DNA of 46,296 nt from positions 1-46,296 of the forward strand of contig JARKUF010000042.1 of assembly GCA_029974015.1 (NCBI GenBank), given 5' to 3'. The notes beneath the pieces were generated by a model that saw only the letters and a list, made by a program, of their open reading frames with translations, searched no databases and had not been told where the DNA came from. Position 1 is the stretch's first letter. Each line of letters begins with the position of its first letter. Below are positions 29,288 to 36,719 of this stretch, piece by piece. This stretch comes from Spirochaetota bacterium. GTDB taxonomy: Bacteria > Spirochaetota > UBA4802 > JAGODF01. Made by a program: the position numbers and the translations under genes.

Positions 29288-30802
29288 TTACCGGCCGATT
29301 AGCCGAATGCCGTCTCCCTTGAATGCCGTAAAAACCCTGTAGGGTTCAAAGCCGTGGACCCTCTCGGAGAGGGACACTCTCTTGCCGCCAAACCAGAGAA
29401 AAATCCACGGCGCCTCGGACCTGATTATCCCTTCGGCCCTCCGGTAGATGTCAAATCTTTTTTCCCGGTCTATCGTTCTTCGGGCCATGTCGAGGAGCGC
29501 GTCCACGCGGTGATCTGAGAAAAATGACCGGTTTCCACCCGGACCGATATTCGCGGAGTGGAAGAGAGGGCCTAAGAAATTTTCAGGCTCCGGATAATCG
29601 GCGTGCCATGTAAAATAGGCCATGTCGAAATCGCCCCTGAGGGTCCGGGATTTCATGGCGGACCATTCCAGGGGAAGCACCGCGACATCCAGGCCTGCCG
29701 AGGAAAGAAAGTGCTGGACCAGGCGGGCCGTCAGGACTGCCTGGTTGTCGGCCTTGACAAGGAGCGTTATGCGATATCCATGCAGGCCGAGCTTTTCAAT
29801 GTCCTTTCGCGAACCTGCGGGATCGAAGGGAGTGACGGAGTCGCTGACAGGTGCGTACCCTCCCGTGCCCGGGGGGACGGGGCCCGTGGACAGGACAAAG
29901 CGTCCGGGGAACAGCGACCGCATGATTGTCCGGCCATCCACGGCCCGATTCAGGGCCCTGCGGAAACGTCTGTCGTTGAAGGGCGCCCTGGAGCAGTTCA
30001 GGGCGATGTAGTGTACGCTGAGCTCCGGTATATCGACGGTGCGTCCTTTTCCCGGTTCCGGGTCTATGCTGGAAAGAAAAGGCATCTCGAAATAATCGAG
30101 CTTTCCAGACGCGAATTCAAAGCGGGCCGTAAGGTCTTCGGGAATAATTCGATACTCTATTCCTTCAACTCCCGGCTTTCCTCGAAAGTATGCGTCGTGG
30201 CGAAGGAGAAGGATGCTCTCGTCCTGTTTCCACTCGGCGAGGCGAAAGGGCCCGGTTCCTATTATTCGGCGGCGGGAAAAGTCGGAATTACGGGAAAGAA
30301 TGAAACTGCCGGGCATGGTTAGAAGATATGGGAAGACGGCGTGGGGGGTTTTCAATTTCAGGGTGATTCTGTATCGTCCTTTTTTTTCCATGTCCGCTAC
30401 GCTGGCGAACATCCATCGGCGAGGAGAAGTGGGATTTGATGAATCCCGGACACGGCGAAACGAAAAGAGCACATCGTCGGCGGTGAGCTCTTCCCCGTCA
30501 TGGAACCGGACGCCACTGCGCAGGGTAACCGAGAGGCGTGTGCCGTCAAAGGAATACGATTCGGCCAGATCGCAGGCCAGTTTTCCCTCATGGTCTACCG
30601 CGAAGAGGCCGTTGCAAATCATGGTGAGAATGCGTCCGGAAATAACGTCGGTGCTGTAAAAGGGATCGAGAATGCCGGGGTCCGACTGGGTGTAGGTGTG
30701 AAAATACCGGGGGTCCTTCACGGACCCGCAGGATGCCATTAAAACGGCAAGAGCCGCCGTGATGTTACGAATCAAGTGGGGAGAGTTCTTTTCCGTCTTC
30801 AT
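29288..30802 (-). CDS. Peptide/solute-binding lipoprotein of an ABC transporter (SBP family 5)
   Basis: Extracytoplasmic binding protein of the oligopeptide/nickel type (SBP_bac_5), about 500 residues. A lipoprotein signal ends in LMASC; the family landmarks include LDPFYSTD, LACDLAESYSFDG, VRFHDGEELTADDVLFS and the C-terminal ALLDMARRTIDREKRFDIYRRAE segment (shown in part). It would bind a peptide or similar solute for import, but no permease or ATPase genes are in the window. ATG at 30802 overlaps the preceding gene by 38 bases; a TTG about 24 bases later (near 30775) would also leave an intact signal peptide. Confidence 0.9.
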   Translation of the reverse strand: MKTEKNSPHLIRNITAALAVLMASCGSVKDPRYFHTYTQSDPGILDPFYSTDVISGRILTMICNGLFAVDHEGKLACDLAESYSFDGTRLSVTLRSGVRFHDGEELTADDVLFSFRRVRDSSNPTSPRRWMFASVADMEKKGRYRITLKLKTPHAVFPYLLTMPGSFILSRNSDFSRRRIIGTGPFRLAEWKQDESILLLRHDAYFRGKPGVEGIEYRIIPEDLTARFEFASGKLDYFEMPFLSSIDPEPGKGRTVDIPELSVHYIALNCSRAPFNDRRFRRALNRAVDGRTIMRSLFPGRFVLSTGPVPPGTGGYAPVSDSVTPFDPAGSRKDIEKLGLHGYRITLLVKADNQAVLTARLVQHFLSSAGLDVAVLPLEWSAMKSRTLRGDFDMAYFTWHADYPEPENFLGPLFHSANIGPGGNRSFFSDHRVDALLDMARRTIDREKRFDIYRRAEGIIRSEAPWIFLWFGGKRVSLSERVHGFEPYRVFTAFKGDGIRLIGR

Positions 30803-31313
30803 CGGTGAGGATTTCTTCTACGGGAGTGAATTCTATTTCTTCCTCCTCGACGAGGACCATCTTTTTCTCCGCCTTAGGTTTTGAAACGGCACTTTCCACG
30901 ATGTGAAGGGGAACCTTCATTTTTTCGATTTCCTCGGGCTTCAGGTTGTAGTAGGCCAAAATGACGTGAAGCTTTTTGATGTAGTCGATTAGCTCCCGAA
31001 GTTTCCTGTTCTTGGAATGGATGAGTCGGCGCGATTCAACGGCGAGGCGCTTGAGGATATCGGTCCGCTTGTTCAGCTTCTCCTGCAGTTCCTGGACCTT
31101 CGCATAGTAGTCCCTGTTTACTGTCCGGAAATCGATCCGGGCAAGGACGATCTCATCCCCCGCCTCCTCCTTTTTTTCGATGGCGTCGATGATCTCGTTC
31201 AGTTCTTTTATCGAAAAAAGGTCCTCCGTGGATGTCTGGATCCACTTCTTACCTTCGCCGTCGACGAATTCGGAGAAGCCGTCGCCCCGTTTTTTTGCAG
31301 CTTTTTTAATCAT
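30765..31313 (-). CDS. Coiled-coil protein of unknown function
   Basis: 182 residues, very rich in Lys and Glu. Residues about 34-120 are predicted helical and coiled (NEIIDAIEKKEEAGDE, KVQELQEKLNKRTDILKRL), followed by an acidic tail with runs of Glu. No signal peptide and no known domain, so a cytoplasmic structural or adaptor role is possible. It overlaps the binding-protein gene by 38 bases and is the first gene of the run down to 26635. Confidence 0.7.
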   Translation of the reverse strand: MIKKAAKKRGDGFSEFVDGEGKKWIQTSTEDLFSIKELNEIIDAIEKKEEAGDEIVLARIDFRTVNRDYYAKVQELQEKLNKRTDILKRLAVESRRLIHSKNRKLRELIDYIKKLHVILAYYNLKPEEIEKMKVPLHIVESAVSKPKAEKKMVLVEEEEIEFTPVEEILTDEDGKELSPLDS

Positions 31314-31499
31314 TTGATAGCAGAATAAACCTTTTCCAGATTATCGGCTGAAAAATAGCCCTCCGGGAGCGGATTTTTTAGGCTTTTAAAAGTCGGAAAA
31401 ACCTGGGTGCCGAGATCGCCGGTTTTTAGGATTCCCCTGTACTAAAAAATGCTGACTGAGAAGATACAACTAAACCATCCGGGGCTGTGGGGCAAATAC

Positions 31500-32366
31500 T
31501 TATTCGACAAGCCCGGCAACTTTTTCCAGGCCGTAATCGCTCTTGATATGGCGTCGACGAAGGCAATAATTGTTCCTGGTAATGATGTTAGGGCCGAAAT
31601 CGGTGGAAAAAACACGTGCAAATCCGGCCTGTTTGCATAAATCAACTAGTTCGAGATTGTAGCTTCCGTACGGGAAAGCGAAATATCTGACTTCACGGCC
31701 AAGATAAAGCTCCAGCACCCTTTTTGAGAGATATATTTCCTCGTAAAGTTTGTGACGGGACTCCATCCCTCCTTTGCGGGCCAGGCGCACCAGGTCGGGA
31801 TGGCTCAGGGTATGAGATTGGATATCGAACCCGCTGTTCTGCATCTCCCGAAGCTTCTGCCAGGTGATATTGCGCCGGGCGGAGTGGTACACATTATCGG
31901 TATAGACGAAAAGCGTCACATGGTAGCCGAAGCGGGCCAGGAGAGGCATCAGGCGGGTGTACATCGATAAATATCCGTCATCGAAAGACAGCACGGCAAC
32001 TTTTTTTTCATAGGGGCGCGGGTTGTCCAAACGCTTCACAAAATCGTCAAGGGCGACCACCTCGATTCCCCGGTCCGCCAGAAGCTGGAACTGGGCTTCC
32101 ATCACCTCGTAATTAAGGGAGTACTCGCCCCTTCCGTCAATATTGTGGTACAGGAGGAGAGGCACCGCGAGGAGACGTGAAATTGCTTCTTCATCCTTTT
32201 TCTTCCAGGCCATGTCCCGGAGGACGATATCCCCCGCACTGGCGCCTCCGATATAAATCCAGGCCAGGATGATGCACGCGGCGATAGAAAGTACGCCGAG
32301 TAATATCCCGGGAAGATATCCGGGCAGTCGTGTTCGCAATGTCATGTAGATACTTCGCAGGTTCAT
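31500..32366 (-). CDS. Membrane-anchored polysaccharide deacetylase (NodB fold)
   Basis: Carbohydrate esterase family 4 enzyme that removes acetyl groups from GlcNAc-containing polymers such as peptidoglycan. A signal anchor (about residues 15-38) puts the catalytic domain outside the cytoplasm. The NodB motifs are YHNI, SFDDGY (catalytic base and metal Asp) and SHTLSHPD (metal His pair), followed by YFAFPYGSYN. 288 residues is typical. It could work with the hexosaminidase and PBP elsewhere in the window on the cell wall, but the genes are not linked. ATG at 32366 was chosen because the anchor follows. Confidence 0.9.
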   Translation of the reverse strand: MNLRSIYMTLRTRLPGYLPGILLGVLSIAACIILAWIYIGGASAGDIVLRDMAWKKKDEEAISRLLAVPLLLYHNIDGRGEYSLNYEVMEAQFQLLADRGIEVVALDDFVKRLDNPRPYEKKVAVLSFDDGYLSMYTRLMPLLARFGYHVTLFVYTDNVYHSARRNITWQKLREMQNSGFDIQSHTLSHPDLVRLARKGGMESRHKLYEEIYLSKRVLELYLGREVRYFAFPYGSYNLELVDLCKQAGFARVFSTDFGPNIITRNNYCLRRRHIKSDYGLEKVAGLVE

Positions 32367-32518
32367 AGGTTGTAGCGGAAACGGCCGCTGTTTTTATTTT
32401 CGGCATTTAAAAGGATTTCCTCATCCGGTTCTTTTGGCGCCCGGTGGCACAATGCATTATCAGCGGTATTCGGTTCCGAGTTTTTCGGCTCCGCAAAAGC
32501 GGAAGCTTTACTGTGACC

Positions 32519-33262
32519 TCATTGAATTGGCATGAGGGCGTCGCGGTCGCGGCGGCAGTGTAGAATCGTTGCCACACCGAAGAAGCGTCGGTAGATGCGG
32601 ACATTTGCGAAACCTCCGCGTTCCAGCATGCGCCCGAGGCTTACGGGATCGATGAAACTTGCGATGGTTTTCGAGAGGTACCGGTATGCAGTGGGCCTCC
32701 CGGAAATGATTCCTCCGATGATAGGGACGCCGATGTGCAGGTAGATGCGGTAGAACAAACGCATGATGGGGTTCCCGGGCCGGGTAAGTTCCAGGATGAT
32801 AAGGTCGCCCCGGTCCCTGAGGACGCGGAAACACTCGCCGATGAAGACGTTAATGTCGGGAATGTTGCGAACGCCGAAGGCGATAAGTGCGGTATCGAAG
32901 GAACCGTCCCTGAACGGCAGTTTTGCCGCGTCTGCCGCCACGGGGTACCCGCCCATTCTGCCGGTTTCAATTCCTTTCCGGAGCATCTCAAGGGAAAAGT
33001 CGAGGGAGATAACCCGGGCGCCTTTTTCAGAGAGGAGAGCGGTGAAGTCGCCGGTGCCGCAACAGACGTCCAGGGCGCGGCGGTCCCGTATGTTCCCCAG
33101 GAGGGACACGGCGTAGCGCCGCCACGACATGTCCACGCCGAAAGAGAGGACCCGGTTTAGAAGATCGTAGGTCCCTGCGATGTCGTCGAAGGTCTTCCGG
33201 ATGAAGCGTTTCCTTTCTTCCGGGGAGCTGTCGTTTAGTTCGTACTCGAGTCGCTGTTCCAT
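32519..33262 (-). CDS. ubiE: Menaquinone/ubiquinone C-methyltransferase
   Basis: S-adenosylmethionine-dependent methyltransferase that methylates demethylmenaquinone (MenG) or the ubiquinone ring precursor. Family signatures are FDDIAGTYDLLNRVLSFGVD near the N-terminus, the SAM site ALDVCCGTGDFT and FGVRNIPD in the middle, with a typical C-terminus (GVATILHCRR). About 247 residues. ATG at 33262 is the first ATG; a TTG at 33292 would add 10 residues with little family character. Which quinone is made cannot be told from this gene alone. Confidence 0.93.
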   Translation of the reverse strand: MEQRLEYELNDSSPEERKRFIRKTFDDIAGTYDLLNRVLSFGVDMSWRRYAVSLLGNIRDRRALDVCCGTGDFTALLSEKGARVISLDFSLEMLRKGIETGRMGGYPVAADAAKLPFRDGSFDTALIAFGVRNIPDINVFIGECFRVLRDRGDLIILELTRPGNPIMRLFYRIYLHIGVPIIGGIISGRPTAYRYLSKTIASFIDPVSLGRMLERGGFANVRIYRRFFGVATILHCRRDRDALMPIQ

Positions 33263-33688
33263 GGATAATGGCGGAGGAGTCGGAGCTTGCAAAGCGCGAT
33301 GGAGGCGTTCCTTCCCGGTGGTGCAGGAAATATTGGACGCTTCGTACCATCGATGGTCGTGAGGTCCCTTCAGTAGGGTTCCAAGAAAATACTGCCTAAT
33401 TCACAGACCCCGCCGTAAAAGCTGCCTGGCGAGATTCAACTCTTCCCTGTGCCAATATGCCCGAAGGAAGGGGAGATTATCAAGATTAATTCGACTCTTG
33501 TGGTCTGCAAAGGATATCCTGGCCAGGTGTCCGAAATCAGGTTATCCCGCCCGCCTTCAGCGGGCGGGATAACCTGATTTTTGTAGCTGCCCATATGAAT
33601 AAAGCGCGTATTTCGAGGAAATTTTTTTATTTTTTCATTCCCGCTTACGTAATATAAACGGAAACCTATGCGATGAGGAGATACATGC
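33263..33688. other. Divergent gap between ubiE and the islet
   Basis: About 425 bases with no convincing gene. The main landmark is the perfect hairpin at 33534-33580. The last 100 bases are AT-rich; TAATAT at about 33646-33651 could be a -10 for the gene that starts at 33689, though I see no clear -35. Confidence 0.4.
33534..33580. repeat. Perfect 21 bp GC-rich hairpin, related to the palindromic elements (copy B)
   Basis: The arms 33534-33554 and 33560-33580 are exact inverted repeats around a 5-base loop (CTTCA), followed by a T-run. The core CCCGCCCGC is shared with copy A and the outer AAATCAGGTTATC resembles the ACCTGATTA of copy D, but the AACCTCTAA ends are missing. It could also act as a terminator on the plus strand. 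Confidence 0.65.
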
Positions 33689-34144
33689 ATGATAATCAGA
33701 ACCACAGTAACAATTGCCCCGGGGGCGAAAGAAAGAATCGAGGAAGCCATGGATGCAACCGGCAGGAGCTTTTCGGTTCTGGTGACTGCCTGCATGCAGC
33801 GCCTAATGGTGGAACACCACCGCATTGTCATGCTTGATGGACGTACGCGGTACAGGGAACGCGGAGTTGCGCCGAAGACCTGGGTGCGGCATCATATTGG
33901 GATTTTGAGCAGGGATTATGAGTTTTTCTTTGATATGAGGAAGGTGTGCAAGTTCTCCGTGTCGCTTCTAATCGACATGGCCATAGAAGCATACCTTAAT
34001 GATGTAGTTCAAGCCATTACGGGTGATAAAGGGCGTGCTGAGGATAACTATCCGTATCAACAATACATCATCATAGGAGAAGTTGATGATGGGGTTGTGT
34101 GCTGGAGAATTTACTGGGGGTTCCCCAAAAAACTACGGCTCTAA
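33689..34144 (+). CDS. Protein with ribbon-helix-helix-like halves
   Basis: 151 residues. The first 45 residues (TVTIAPGAKERIEEAMDATG, then SVLVTACMQRLMVEH) have the strand-helix-helix pattern of small RHH DNA-binding proteins, and residues about 90-112 (KFSVSLLIDMAIEAYL) look like a second copy. A tandem RHH would bind DNA as one chain. The C-terminal 30 residues are of unknown fold. ATG at 33689 follows GAGGAG by 8 bases. It is the first gene of the islet between hairpins at 33534 and 34678. I do not recognise close relatives. Confidence 0.65.
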   Translation: MIIRTTVTIAPGAKERIEEAMDATGRSFSVLVTACMQRLMVEHHRIVMLDGRTRYRERGVAPKTWVRHHIGILSRDYEFFFDMRKVCKFSVSLLIDMAIEAYLNDVVQAITGDKGRAEDNYPYQQYIIIGEVDDGVVCWRIYWGFPKKLRL

Positions 34145-34149
34145 CCCCC

Positions 34150-34353
34150 TCACTCCTCGATTATATCATACACGAGGTTGAAATGTATCAGGCACATCAT
34201 GACTGCTTTTACGGGCATTCCCACAGTCACGCGTTTGAGGTGGTCATCGTCCACGTCCCGGTATTCCCATGATTGTCCCCGCACCATGATGCTCCCGGCA
34301 TATTCCAGAGAATCGGCGTTGAAGAGTTTAATTGTTTTTATCGGCGTATCCAT
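34150..34353 (-). CDS. Small acidic protein of unknown function
   Basis: 67 residues (starts MDTPIKTIKLFNADSLEYAG, ends in HFNLVYDIIEE), with a strand-rich first half and DVDDDHLKRV in the middle. It faces the RHH-like gene tail to tail with 5 bases between the stops. The start at ATG 34353 has only an A-rich run upstream. The amino-acid composition looks coding, but a short frame like this could arise by chance. Confidence 0.5.
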   Translation of the reverse strand: MDTPIKTIKLFNADSLEYAGSIMVRGQSWEYRDVDDDHLKRVTVGMPVKAVMMCLIHFNLVYDIIEE

Positions 34354-34393
34354 TTTTTTTCAGTTTATTTATATTATAAAGCCGGGTGGATTT

Positions 34394-34651
34394 TTATTCC
34401 TTTCTTCTCTTTCTTTCCAGTTTTAATCGTTTTTTTTCAAGCTTTAATTTTTCTTTCTCATTTTGTAAATGTGTGGAGGGGGCATCAAATACTTCCGAGT
34501 TGTCCCTCGTTTTCGGATCTTCTTGTTTTGCTTTCTTTTCCCGGATTTTCTTCACAATGTATTGGGCCAACATCTTGCCGAATTGCGCAAAGAACCCGGT
34601 TATTATGATCACAGCGGTCCACTTGAGAATGTAGAGAATTTCTTTGCTCAT
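34394..34651 (-). CDS. Small single-helix membrane protein with charged tail
   Basis: 85 residues. MSKEILYILKW leads into one membrane helix (about 8-30), followed by a cytoplasmic tail dominated by Lys, Glu and Leu in a heptad-like repeat (EKLKLEKKRLKLERKRRK). I do not recognise a family. I chose ATG 34651; the frame extends further upstream to about 34732, but that part lies inside the palindromic element (copy C) and is not convincing. The promoter must lie in or next to that element. Confidence 0.55.
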   Translation of the reverse strand: MSKEILYILKWTAVIIITGFFAQFGKMLAQYIVKKIREKKAKQEDPKTRDNSEVFDAPSTHLQNEKEKLKLEKKRLKLERKRRKE

Positions 34652-34677
34652 AGTGTGTTCGCATTCTTGTATCGATA

Positions 34678-34797
34678 GGGAACCCCAAAAAAATAAATTT
34701 TCGTGATCCCCATAAATTGCAAATTCTGACAAAATCAGTACTTGCTTTTTCCAGCCCGCTTAAGGCGGGCGGAAAAACCAAATTATTGGAGATTGCC
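34678..34797. repeat. Palindromic element, copy C
   Basis: 120 bases with ends GGGAACCCCAA (34678-34688) and TTGGAGATTGCC (34786-34797), a degenerate version of the ends of copies A and D. The interior holds an imperfect GC hairpin (CAGCCCGCTTAAGGCGGGCGG, 34753-34772 in part). It directly precedes the small membrane protein gene, whose start is 27 bases away. The 182 bases from 34798 to 34979 hold the next promoter. Confidence 0.55.
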
Positions 34798-34905
34798 AAT
34801 AATAATGAAGCCGTACCAGTATTTCGTCAATAAAAAACGACACTAAGTGCGGTTTTATTCAAAAAAGTTTCGGTTCAATTGATGGCAGGGTGAATAAAAA
34901 AACCC

Positions 34906-34934
34906 TTGAATTTTTCACCCCACCGGGATAGATT
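34906..34934 (+). promoter_or_regulatory. Promoter of the receiver-like gene, with flanking inverted repeat
   Basis: TTGAAT at 34906-34911 and TAGATT at 34929-34934 are 17 bases apart. Inverted repeats GGGTGAA (34888-34894) and TTCACCC (34914-34920) span the -35, so a repressor could bind there. The start would be near 34941. Confidence 0.45.
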
Positions 34935-34979
34935 ATTCGTCTTCAGGGCGGTACTATTTTTTCTTTCGGGGACAGGGAC

Positions 34980-35855
34980 ATGAAAAGCGTCAATATCTGG
35001 TTTCTAACTGACAATGCCGACGGGACAAAGCTCGCCGGGGCCATCAGGGACCTGGGGCTTACGGTCCATCTTGTAAAAGGGGCAGGATTCGGCCGGGCCA
35101 ACATCATCCACGACGACATGAACCTGTTCATCGTAGATCTCAAGAAGAAAAAGCTTCCGGGTATAATTGCCAATCTTCGGGAAGACGAGCGTCTTAACTC
35201 ATTCCTCAAGTTTGTCATCCTGCCTAAGCGGGAAATCCGCAAGGCGGTCAATATTTCTCTTAACCTCATGCACATTGAATTCATTTCCCGTCCTGTCAAC
35301 AGCAGGGAATTTATCCTCCTACTGGAAAAATCGGTGGTGGTGGAGAAGTACAAGGAGATGATGAAGCTTGTCTCTTGGGACTCCGAAACGCGCATCGGAG
35401 CTTTTGAAAGCCTCATGGAAATAAGCCGGAAGGACATCTTCGAATCGGAAAAGGAGAAGGAAGCCTTCGAAAAAATACTCGATTATGAAAAGCACCTGAT
35501 GGCAGAACAGGCGAGGCTGAACAATGCCATCAAGGAGTTTACCCTGCTCCGCCAGAAGGACCTTTTCGACCTCAAAAACCGCGTGAAAGCCGAGGAGATG
35601 CTCGTGGACCTGCGCCGGGCCGAGATGATGGATGCCCGGAGGGTCATTGAAGCCCAGGAGGCGGTGATCGACTTTTCCGCCCAGAAGATCGACGAAGCGG
35701 GAAAGATCATTGACGCCGCGGAGCGCGTCCAGGAGCTGAGCCGCAAGGAGGCCCTGGATCTCCATGATCAGTTGCGGAAGGAGAAGGAACGCAACGTCGA
35801 ACTTGTAAAAGAAGTGGAACGTCTGAGGAAAGAAATTCGGGAGCTTCGGGGCTAA
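34980..35855 (+). CDS. Pseudo-receiver domain with long coiled coil
   Basis: 291 residues. The first 125 have the alternating pattern of a CheY-like receiver: Asp53 in NLFIVDL is at the phosphorylation position, but the conserved Lys-Pro reads Arg104-Pro105 (FISRPVN) and the Thr/Ser strand reads FVILPK, so normal phosphate switching is doubtful. From about 130 to the end is a nearly continuous coiled coil rich in Glu, Lys and Ala. A role as a scaffold or signalling adaptor is inference. ATG at 34980 follows GGGGACAGGG. Two unknown genes follow closely on the same strand. Confidence 0.75.
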   Translation: MKSVNIWFLTDNADGTKLAGAIRDLGLTVHLVKGAGFGRANIIHDDMNLFIVDLKKKKLPGIIANLREDERLNSFLKFVILPKREIRKAVNISLNLMHIEFISRPVNSREFILLLEKSVVVEKYKEMMKLVSWDSETRIGAFESLMEISRKDIFESEKEKEAFEKILDYEKHLMAEQARLNNAIKEFTLLRQKDLFDLKNRVKAEEMLVDLRRAEMMDARRVIEAQEAVIDFSAQKIDEAGKIIDAAERVQELSRKEALDLHDQLRKEKERNVELVKEVERLRKEIRELRG

Positions 35856-35857
35856 TT

Positions 35858-36412
35858 GTGATTCCCGGCCAGCTCCGCATCGCCGCAGGCGCCCTCTGCG
35901 CCGCCCTGGCGGTAGCGGACGTCGCGAGCGCCTGGCTTTTCGATCGCGGTCTCGAAGACACCATTGATGATATGCGGGGCATGCTGAAGAAGCGGGACCT
36001 CGCGGAGCTCTACGATTGCTGTGTGGACCCCCGCCTTCGGTTGGAGATTGAGGAATCGGCGGAGAAGATAAAAGCGGACCGCACCACAGGACCTGCCGTT
36101 TCACGGCGTCTCCGCTTCCCCGATTATGGGGCCTTCATGAAGGCCTCTCCTGCGGAAGTGGTGGCGCATTTCTTCAAAGTGATGAAGGACCCGCCTCCGA
36201 AAAAAGGGGCCACCATCCGTAACGCCGAGTATCTGAAAACGGGTTTCATGCTTTCAGTGCTTTTCGCTCCCCTGGATGAAGGGATGACCCTTGTGAAGAG
36301 GGAGATCAACGGCGAAAGGGCCCGTCTCCATTATCAGGGGAACGGCCTTAAAATGGTTGCGTATTTTACCCGCCGTGATAACAGATGGTATCTTACACGG
36401 AAGGGCCTTTAG
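35858..36412 (+). CDS. Exported or membrane-anchored protein of unknown function
   Basis: 184 residues starting at GTG 35858, 2 bases after the coiled-coil gene. An N-terminal hydrophobic stretch (RIAAGALCAALAVADVASAW) is a signal peptide or anchor. The remainder (two Cys in LYDCCVDPR, then a basic middle and a beta-rich end ERARLHYQGNGLKMVAYF) recalls small stand-alone domains that follow NTF2-like folds, but I cannot assign it. Position suggests it belongs with the coiled-coil protein. Confidence 0.7.
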   Translation: MIPGQLRIAAGALCAALAVADVASAWLFDRGLEDTIDDMRGMLKKRDLAELYDCCVDPRLRLEIEESAEKIKADRTTGPAVSRRLRFPDYGAFMKASPAEVVAHFFKVMKDPPPKKGATIRNAEYLKTGFMLSVLFAPLDEGMTLVKREINGERARLHYQGNGLKMVAYFTRRDNRWYLTRKGL

Positions 36413-36424
36413 AGGTTTGGCTTA

Positions 36425-36703
36425 ATGGAATGGGAAAAGATACTGGCCGATGCCGTCCAGGACGGGAGCATCAGGGAGCTTTACCTGGGGAAAATTCCGC
36501 ACCTGAAAACGTGCAACAACTGGCGTGATGTGGAGCCCATCGGCTGGATCGACCATCAGATGAAGTTTGCCCATTACAAGGGGGGGCTCGTGAAACTCAA
36601 TGACAGGATTTACTTCGTCAAAGAGCAGACCATCAACGCCATCAGCGAGTATGTGAAAATCAAGTTCAGCCAGAACATCAACGTGATAAAGAACGAAAAG
36701 TGA
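36425..36703 (+). CDS. Small protein of unknown function
   Basis: 92 residues, no signal peptide, mixed alpha/beta character (LYLGKIPHLKTCNNWRDVEP, then KLNDRIYFVKEQTINAISEY). ATG at 36425 follows GAGG at a good distance. It lies 12 bases after the previous gene and is probably the third gene of that operon. It is not a family I recognise. Confidence 0.65.
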   Translation: MEWEKILADAVQDGSIRELYLGKIPHLKTCNNWRDVEPIGWIDHQMKFAHYKGGLVKLNDRIYFVKEQTINAISEYVKIKFSQNINVIKNEK

Positions 36704-36719
36704 TCTGTCCGTCCCGCCG

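Noticed and set aside
34654..34732. Longer N-terminus for the small membrane protein
   Set aside because: The extra codons lie in the palindromic element and its edge, and the ATG at 34651 starts directly before the membrane helix.
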